A DNA stretch of 11,328 bases, taken from an uncultured Actinomycetes bacterium. Lineage in GTDB: Bacteria > Actinomycetota > Actinomycetes > Mycobacteriales > Mycobacteriaceae. The stretch spans positions 1-11,328 of the forward strand of contig CAIWCQ010000523.1 of NCBI GenBank assembly GCA_903911165.1. The letters are read 5' to 3'. Shown here piece by piece: positions 6,365 through 11,328 of the stretch. The position numbers were made by a program, and so were the translations under genes. Numbering within the stretch: position 1 is the stretch's first letter; each line of letters opens with the position of its first letter. The notes beneath the pieces were generated by a model. That model searched no databases, was not told where the DNA came from, and was given only the letters and a program-made list of their open reading frames with translations.

Positions 6365-7213
6365 GTGACGAGCCAGAATCCCGAACCCGGTTGGCAGCGC
6401 CCCGGGGACTCCGCGGTGCGGCCGGCATCGGCCCGCTTGGTCGATCCCGAAGATTCGTCCGCGTCGGCGACCTACGGCGGTGATGCCGAGACCACCCGAA
6501 TCCCGCCGTTCGGCGCCCCGGAGGCGCCCGCTGGGTCGATACCGCCACCGAGTCCGTCCGCCGCCGGTTACGGGTTACTGCAGGACCCCGAACCGCTGCC
6601 GTACGTTCAGCCCGCGGCCAGCGTGCCGCATCAGGCGGCACCGGTGGAGATCGCGCCCGTGGATGCCGAGCAACGGGTGAAGGCGGCCGGTCGGCGCGGC
6701 ACCCAGGACCTTGGGTTGGTACTGCTGCGGGTGGCCCTCGGTGTGGTGTTCATCGCCCACGGCCTGCAGAAGGCCTTCGGGTGGTGGGGCGGTTCGGGCC
6801 TCGGCGGATTCACGGAGGCACTGACCGAAGCCGGCTACCAGCATGCCGAACTGCTCACCTACGTTGCGGCCGGCGCGCAGATTGCCGCCGGGGTGCTCCT
6901 GGTGCTTGGACTGTTCACCCCGGTGGCGGCCGCCGTGGCGTTGGCTTTCCTGGTCAACAGTGTGCTGGTCACGTTAACGGCCCAGCGCGAGGACGGCGGG
7001 CTGTTCGTACTGGGCTCCGATGCCGAATACCAGCTGGTGCTCGCCGCGCTGGCGGCGGCGATCATCCTGGTCGGCCCCGGCCGTTACGGGTTCGACGGTG
7101 GCCGCGGCTGGGCCCGCCGGCCGTTCATCGGATCATTTCTCGCGCTGATACTCGGCGCCGGCGGAGGCGTGGCGGCCTGGTTCTTCCTGCACGGCATCAA
7201 CCCGTTCGCCTGA
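6365..7213 (+). CDS. DoxX-family membrane protein (Rv3005c-like)
   Basis: 282 residues from a GTG start. Residues 1 to about 112 are hydrophilic, Pro/Ala/Ser-rich and probably disordered in the cytoplasm. The DoxX domain follows with hydrophobic segments near 115-134 (LGLVLLRVALGVVFIAHGL), 163-184, 186-206 and 221-238, and an extra C-terminal helix near 253-275. The HGLQKAFGWWGG motif after helix 1 is typical of DoxX. Position next to lppZ and cfp6 makes it the counterpart of M. tuberculosis Rv3005c. That protein has been reported to form a membrane complex with superoxide dismutase SodA and thiosulfate sulfurtransferase SseA, linking radical detoxification to thiol balance. Neither partner is encoded here. 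It diverges from lppZ (136 bp between starts) and converges on cfp6 with a 27-bp gap. Confidence 0.9.
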   Translation: MTSQNPEPGWQRPGDSAVRPASARLVDPEDSSASATYGGDAETTRIPPFGAPEAPAGSIPPPSPSAAGYGLLQDPEPLPYVQPAASVPHQAAPVEIAPVDAEQRVKAAGRRGTQDLGLVLLRVALGVVFIAHGLQKAFGWWGGSGLGGFTEALTEAGYQHAELLTYVAAGAQIAAGVLLVLGLFTPVAAAVALAFLVNSVLVTLTAQREDGGLFVLGSDAEYQLVLAALAAAIILVGPGRYGFDGGRGWARRPFIGSFLALILGAGGGVAAWFFLHGINPFA

Positions 7214-7240
7214 TCGCGCGCCACGACCGCACCGACCGCG

Positions 7241-7672
7241 CTACCGATACGGGTTGGGCACCCGCCCGGCGCTGGCCGCGGTGAGGCGGGGCAGTGTCGC
7301 GAAGGTGACCGCCGGCAGCAAAAGCGCGTCGCCGCCGGCCCCACATGCCCGTGCCCACCCGCCCCGGGTGAAGCGCAGACCCTCGACCTGCGACCACGGC
7401 ACCGTCTTGCTGGTCAGCAGCGATCGCGCCGTGACGGCGTCCCGATCCGCGACGGTGCGCAAACGGATAATCGCGACCGAGACCAGCGCGGGGATGAGCA
7501 GCAACACCAGAGCCCAGTTTCCGAATGCCGGGACCAGCACCAGAATGCTGACGGCGAGAAATGCGGGCGCGAACTGGGCCATCGGCGAGATCCGGATCAC
7601 CACCGCGGGGGTCTGGCTTGCGGGGGTCTGGGGTGCGGGGGTCTGGGGTGCGGGGGTTTCGCCGTCGGGCAT
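7241..7672 (-). CDS. cfp6: Cfp6-like membrane protein with bacterial PH-like domain
   Basis: From the ATG at 7672 the product has 143 residues. It has a proline-rich head of TPAPQ-type repeats (6-23), two membrane segments (about 31-48 and 53-70) and a C-terminal bacterial PH-like domain: IIRLRTVADRDAV, a VPWSQVEGLRF strand and the ending PAVTFATLPRL...GRVPNPYR. The ending matches what I remember of M. tuberculosis Cfp6 (Rv3004), known as a low-molecular-weight culture-filtrate antigen of unknown function. The start is uncertain. ATG 7582 would give 113 residues, close to the 112 annotated in M. tuberculosis, but removes the VVIRISP stretch that looks like true domain sequence. ATG 7759 would overlap the ilv promoter and lacks a ribosome binding site. 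I chose 7672, which leaves the promoter free and has a weak GATGAT -10-like hexamer six bases upstream. Confidence 0.85.
   Translation of the reverse strand: MPDGETPAPQTPAPQTPASQTPAVVIRISPMAQFAPAFLAVSILVLVPAFGNWALVLLLIPALVSVAIIRLRTVADRDAVTARSLLTSKTVPWSQVEGLRFTRGGWARACGAGGDALLLPAVTFATLPRLTAASAGRVPNPYR
7605..7657 (-). repeat. 15-bp tandem repeat encoding PQTPA units in Cfp6
   Basis: On the plus strand GCGGGGGTCTGG[GC][GT]T recurs at 7605-7619, 7620-7634 and 7635-7649, with a partial fourth copy (GCGGGGGT) at 7650-7657. The second and third copies are identical. Read on the minus strand in the cfp6 frame each unit encodes a Pro-Gln-Thr-Pro-Ala type pentapeptide. The unit length keeps the frame when copy number changes. 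Confidence 0.85.
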
Positions 7673-7719
7673 CCCAGCATCATCGCACTGGTCCGTCGCG
7701 TCCGGCGCGCGTGCGAAGT

Positions 7720-7749
7720 TTGACGTCTGACCTGTGCTGCGACTACTCT
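7720..7749 (+). promoter_or_regulatory. Sigma-A type promoter of the ilvBNC operon
   Basis: TTGACG (7720-7725), an 18-bp spacer and TACTCT (7744-7749) form the best -35/-10 pair in the window. The -10 ends eight bases before the ATG at 7758, so transcription should begin at or just before that codon, making the leader peptide mRNA leaderless. The promoter lies between the preferred cfp6 start (7672) and the leader ORF, so cfp6 and ilv are divergent here. Confidence 0.75.
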
Positions 7750-7757
7750 CCTGTCCC

Positions 7758-7829
7758 ATGAGGTCCGGTGGAATGCTCGTAGTAGTAGGTCAGCGCGTTG
7801 GTGCCGCGCTGGTCCCAGTCCGGGTCTAG
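7758..7829 (+). CDS. ilvB leader peptide (attenuator uORF)
   Basis: A 23-codon ORF just after the ilv promoter, from ATG 7758 to TAG 7827-7829. It contains Leu-Val-Val-Val (codons 7-10; CTC followed by three consecutive GTA) and further Val and Leu codons downstream, giving seven Val and two Leu in all. GTA is a rare Val codon in such GC-rich genomes, so three in a row would make a sensitive stall point when charged Val-tRNA is scarce. The ORF is followed by competing hairpins and an intrinsic terminator just before ilvB, the standard layout of a ribosome-mediated attenuator. An internal ATG at 7773 could start an 18-residue version, but promoter spacing favours leaderless translation from 7758. 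Attenuators with BCAA-rich leader peptides upstream of ilvBNC are known in actinobacteria, which supports the call. Confidence 0.82.
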   Translation: MRSGGMLVVVGQRVGAALVPVRV

Positions 7830-7851
7830 CCAGTCGCACCAGCGCGCAACC
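7788..7851 (+). promoter_or_regulatory. ilvB attenuator: competing antiterminator/pause helices
   Basis: Three mutually exclusive pairings are visible. Helix A: CAGCGCG (7791-7797) with CGCGCTG (7805-7811), a 7-bp hairpin inside the leader ORF. Helix B: 7805-7812 (CGCGCTGG) with 7839-7846 (CCAGCGCG), 8 bp, extendable past a 2x2 internal loop by GGT 7800-7802 with ACC 7849-7851. Helix C: 7793-7804 with 7836-7847, 12 bp including one G-U, extendable by GGT 7788-7790 with ACC 7849-7851. Extended B or C captures the base of the terminator's left arm (7849-7851) and would act as antiterminator. A ribosome stalled on the Val codons would mask 7791-7797 and favour B. A ribosome reaching the stop codon at 7829 would cover the partners and let the terminator form. 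Pairings are read from sequence; the mechanism is inferred. Confidence 0.65.
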
Positions 7852-7887
7852 CTCGTACAGCTGACCAGCTGACGGGGGTTTTTTCTT
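7848..7887 (+). terminator. Intrinsic terminator of the ilvB attenuator
   Basis: The left arm at 7848-7862 and right arm at 7867-7880 form 14 base pairs with one G-U pair (7853/7875) and one bulged A (7857), closed by the loop GACC (7863-7866). A T-rich tract (six T at 7879-7884, then CTT) follows. It ends 33 nt before the ilvB start. A hairpin plus U tract of this quality is unusual in mycobacterial DNA and fits a conditional terminator within the operon leader. Confidence 0.85.
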
Positions 7888-7911
7888 GTCAAGCGAACAT
7901 CGAGGGATATC

Positions 7912-7916
7912 GAGGA
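7912..7916 (+). promoter_or_regulatory. Ribosome binding site of ilvB
   Basis: GAGGA lies four bases before the GTG at 7921, a short spacing. A second purine stretch, GAGGGA (7902-7907), is rather far upstream. The match of the protein N-terminus (MSAPT) to the known mycobacterial IlvB1 start supports GTG 7921 despite the tight spacing. Confidence 0.55.
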
Positions 7917-7920
7917 AACA

Positions 7921-9804
7921 GTGAGCGCACCGACTACGCGGGCACCTGAGCCGGCAACCGCCGAGATCAACGGCACCCATGAGGCCCATCCCGGGGGTAA
8001 GTGCCCCAAGCGCATCCCGCCCCAGCAGCTCACCGGCGCCGAGGCGGTAGTGCGGTCGTTGGAGGAACTCGGCGTCGAGGTGATCTTCGGGATTCCCGGC
8101 GGTGCGGTACTGCCCGTCTACGACCCGCTGTTCGACTCCCAGCAGCTGCGCCATGTGTTGGTCCGTCATGAGCAGGGTGCGGGCCATGCCGCCAGCGGCT
8201 ACGCCCACGCCACCGGACGTGTCGGCGTCATGATCGCCACCTCCGGTCCGGGTGCGACGAACCTAGTCACCCCGTTGGCCGATGCCCAGATGGACTCCAT
8301 CCCGGTGGTCGCCATCACCGGGCAGGTCGGCCGGTCGCTGATCGGCACCGACGCCTTCCAGGAGGCGGACATCACCGGCATGACCATGCCGATCACCAAG
8401 CACAACTTCCTGGTTCGCAACGGAGACGACATCGCGCGGTCGATCGCCGAGGCGTTCCACATTGCCTCCACCGGCCGGCACGGCGCCGTTCTCGTCGACA
8501 TTCCCAAGGACGTGCTGCAGGGCCAATGCACATTTTCCTGGCCTCCGGATCTCGATCTGCCTGGATACAAGCCCAACACCAAGCCGCACAGCCGCCAGAT
8601 CAAGGAGGCCGCCAAGCTGATCGTCGCGGCCCGCAAGCCGGTGCTCTACGTCGGCGGCGGAGTGATTCGCGGGGAGGCCTGCGACGAGTTGGCCGAACTG
8701 GCCGAGTTGACCGGCATCCCGGTGGTGACCACCCTGATGGCCCGCGGCGCGTTCCCGGACAGCCACATCCAAAACCTGCGGATGCCCGGGATGCATGGCA
8801 CCGTGGCCGCGGTTGCCGCCCTGCAGCGCAGCGATCTGCTGATCACCCTCGGCGCCCGTTTCGACGACCGGGTGACCGGCAAGCTGGACACCTTCGCGCC
8901 CGACGCCAAGGTGATCCACGCCGATATCGATCCGGCCGAGATCGGCAAGAACCGGCACGCCGACGTCCCGATCGTGGGTGACATCAAGGCCGTCATCAGT
9001 GAACTGATCGACACGCTGCGCCGCAAGCCCGGTGGGGAGGACCGGATCGGCAACGAAGGAATCGGGGATTCCGACCTCGCCGACTGGTGGTCCTACCTCA
9101 ACGGACTGCGCGAGACCTATCCGCTGAGCTGGGATCCCCAGTCCGATGGCAGCCTCAGCCCGGAATACGTCATCTCCGAGTTGGGCAGGATCGCCGGACC
9201 GGACGCCATCTACGTCGCCGGGGTAGGTCAGCACCAGATGTGGGCCGCGCAGTTCATCTCCTATGAGAAGCCGCGGACCTGGCTCAACTCCGGGGGATTG
9301 GGCACCATGGGCTACGCCGTCCCGGCGGCCATGGGCGCCAAGATGGCCTGCCCGGACGCCGAGGTGTGGGCGATCGACGGCGACGGCTGCTTCCAGATGA
9401 CCAATCAGGAATTGGCCACCTGCGCGGTCGAAGGTGTGCCGATCAAGGTGGCGCTGATCAACAACGGCAACCTCGGCATGGTCCGGCAGTGGCAGACGCT
9501 GTTCTACGGTGAGCGTTACAGCCAGACCGATCTGTCCACCCACAGCCATCGCATCCCCGACTTCGTCAAACTTGCCGAGGCATTCGGGTGTGTCGGATTG
9601 CGTTGTGAGCGTGAAGAAGACGTCGCCGACGTGATCAACCAAGCCCGCGCCATTAACGACCGGCCGGTGGTGATCGACTTCATCGTCGGCGCCGACGCCC
9701 AGGTGTGGCCGATGGTCGCCGCCGGCACCGGCAACGATCAGATCATGGCGGCGCGCAATATCCGCCCACTGTTCGACGAGGACAACTCCGAGGGACGCGC
9801 CTAA
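7921..9804 (+). CDS. ilvB: Acetohydroxyacid synthase large (catalytic) subunit
   Basis: The ThDP-, FAD- and Mg2+-dependent enzyme condenses pyruvate with pyruvate or 2-ketobutyrate to form acetolactate or acetohydroxybutyrate, the first common step to Val, Leu and Ile. 627 residues, slightly longer than the 618 of M. tuberculosis IlvB1. A variable N-terminal tail (1 to about 35) precedes the ThDP pyrimidine domain (about 36-200, with catalytic Glu84 in [14 protein letters not shown] and the segment [15 protein letters not shown]), the central FAD domain (about 220-355) and the ThDP pyrophosphate domain (about 420-570), whose metal site is G487-D488-G489 ... N515. A conserved Trp in MVRQWQ corresponds to the herbicide-contact Trp of plant enzymes. 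The plant Pro197 position is Gly here, as I recall for M. tuberculosis. The stop codon overlaps the ilvN start by one base, suggesting translational coupling. Confidence 0.98.
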   Translation: MSAPTTRAPEPATAEINGTHEAHPGGKCPKRIPPQQLTGAEAVVRSLEELGVEVIFGIPGGAVLPVYDPLFDSQQLRHVLVRHEQGAGHAASGYAHATGRVGVMIATSGPGATNLVTPLADAQMDSIPVVAITGQVGRSLIGTDAFQEADITGMTMPITKHNFLVRNGDDIARSIAEAFHIASTGRHGAVLVDIPKDVLQGQCTFSWPPDLDLPGYKPNTKPHSRQIKEAAKLIVAARKPVLYVGGGVIRGEACDELAELAELTGIPVVTTLMARGAFPDSHIQNLRMPGMHGTVAAVAALQRSDLLITLGARFDDRVTGKLDTFAPDAKVIHADIDPAEIGKNRHADVPIVGDIKAVISELIDTLRRKPGGEDRIGNEGIGDSDLADWWSYLNGLRETYPLSWDPQSDGSLSPEYVISELGRIAGPDAIYVAGVGQHQMWAAQFISYEKPRTWLNSGGLGTMGYAVPAAMGAKMACPDAEVWAIDGDGCFQMTNQELATCAVEGVPIKVALINNGNLGMVRQWQTLFYGERYSQTDLSTHSHRIPDFVKLAEAFGCVGLRCEREEDVADVINQARAINDRPVVIDFIVGADAQVWPMVAAGTGNDQIMAARNIRPLFDEDNSEGRA

Positions 9805-10328
9805 TGGCAACTTCCTCTGATTCAAAGACTGTCACCCACACCCTGTCGGTCCTCGTCGAGGACAAGCCCGGTGTGCTGGCGCGCGTCTCCGCGTTGTTCT
9901 CCCGGCGTGGCTTCAACATCGAGTCGCTCGCCGTGGGCGCCACCGAACACAAAAACATGTCCAGGATGACGATCGTGGTCACCGCCGAGGAGACGCCACT
10001 CGAGCAGATCACCAAACAACTCAACAAACTGATCAACGTCATCAAGATCTTCGAGCATGACGAGGGCAATATGGTGGCCCGGGAGTTGTGGCTGATCAAG
10101 GTCCGCACCGACACCGCGACCCGCAGTCAGGTGATTGAAGCGGCGAACCTGTTCCGCGCCAAGGTTATCGACGTGTCCACTGAGTCGTTGACGATCGAGG
10201 CGACCGGTACCCAGGAGAAGCTGGGCGCATTGCTTAGAGTGCTTGAGCCCTACGGTATCCGTGAGCTCGTGCAGTCCGGTGTGGTAGCACTGTCACGCGG
10301 CCCGCGCGGCATGACAAACCCGAAATAG
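9804..10328 (+). CDS. ilvN: Acetohydroxyacid synthase small (regulatory) subunit
   Basis: 174 residues. It binds IlvB, raises its activity and confers feedback inhibition by valine. An N-terminal ACT domain (about 12-85: HTLSVLVEDKPGVLARVSAL, then RRGFNIESLAVGATE) holds the amino-acid effector site. The C-terminal ACT-like domain (about 95-165) includes ELWLIKVRTD, ANLFRAKVIDVS and a GIRELVQSGVVALSRGPRG ending. The ATG overlaps the last base of the ilvB stop (TAATG) and has GAGGGA (9790-9795) eight bases upstream, so the two subunits are probably made in a coupled manner. Confidence 0.97.
   Translation: MATSSDSKTVTHTLSVLVEDKPGVLARVSALFSRRGFNIESLAVGATEHKNMSRMTIVVTAEETPLEQITKQLNKLINVIKIFEHDEGNMVARELWLIKVRTDTATRSQVIEAANLFRAKVIDVSTESLTIEATGTQEKLGALLRVLEPYGIRELVQSGVVALSRGPRGMTNPK

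Positions 10329-11328
<1,000 letters not shown>

Noticed and set aside
7741..7759. cfp6 start at 7759
   Set aside because: It would make the coding region cover the ilv -35/-10 elements, has no ribosome site or -10 at the right distance, and the 29 added residues show no recognisable character.
7758..7920. T-box or metabolite riboswitch upstream of ilvB
   Set aside because: No T-box core motif or specifier-loop arrangement is visible. A translated Val-rich leader ORF plus terminator explains the region.
8263..9825. Long open frame antisense to ilvB (about 520 codons), plus similar antisense frames over gatB and the P450
   Set aside because: In GC-rich DNA the strand opposite a real gene is often open. 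The translations show no recognisable domain, no start signals, and biased Arg/Gly/His/Asp/Val composition, whereas the plus-strand proteins are clear.

Overview
The window reads as a chromosomal segment of a mycobacterium. It is GC-rich (roughly two thirds G+C), and its order gatB ... lppZ / doxX-family gene / cfp6 / ilvB-ilvN-ilvC, with these relative orientations, is the order I remember around Rv3009c-Rv3001c of Mycobacterium tuberculosis. Protein-level resemblance to the M. tuberculosis proteins LppZ, Cfp6, IlvB1, IlvN and IlvC is very strong from memory; no alignment was run. The species cannot be fixed from the sequence alone.

Layout. (1) 1-152, minus: 5' end of an MFS transporter of the metabolite:H+ symporter type. 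(2) 222-1733, plus: gatB, divergent from the transporter. (3) 1878-5091, plus: a two-gene unit made of a secreted DUF1254/DUF1214 protein with a long Ala/Ser-rich N-terminal region, and a cytochrome P450 that closely resembles the CYP144 family. This pair lies where M. tuberculosis, as I remember it, has other genes (Rv3008/Rv3007c), so it is the variable part of the window. (4) 5104-6228, minus: lipoprotein gene lppZ, convergent with the P450 gene. (5) 6365-7213, plus: DoxX-family membrane protein, divergent from lppZ. (6) 7241-7672, minus: cfp6, a small membrane protein with a bacterial PH-like domain, convergent with doxX. (7) 7720-11328, plus: the ilvBNC operon for branched-chain amino acid synthesis. 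IlvB and IlvN form acetohydroxyacid synthase and IlvC catalyses the next step. ilvC runs off the right edge.

The most informative non-coding structure lies between cfp6 and ilvB. A strong-looking sigma-A promoter (TTGACG-N18-TACTCT) is placed so that its transcript should begin at, or within a base or two of, the ATG of a 23-codon leader peptide containing a Leu-Val-Val-Val run. Downstream are competing RNA helices and a clear intrinsic terminator (14-bp stem plus U tract) just before ilvB. This is a complete peptide-sensed attenuator, apparently started by leaderless translation. Leader-peptide attenuation of actinobacterial ilvBNC operons is a known class, so the novelty is in the details.

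A recurring theme is a TANNNT -10 hexamer 7-8 nt before a start codon (gatB, lppZ, doxX and the ilv leader peptide), which predicts leaderless mRNAs. The DUF1254 protein, the P450, the MFS gene and ilvN/ilvC instead have clear Shine-Dalgarno sequences. I found no tRNA or rRNA gene, insertion sequence, CRISPR array or phage gene, and no gene-free stretch longer than 300 bases.
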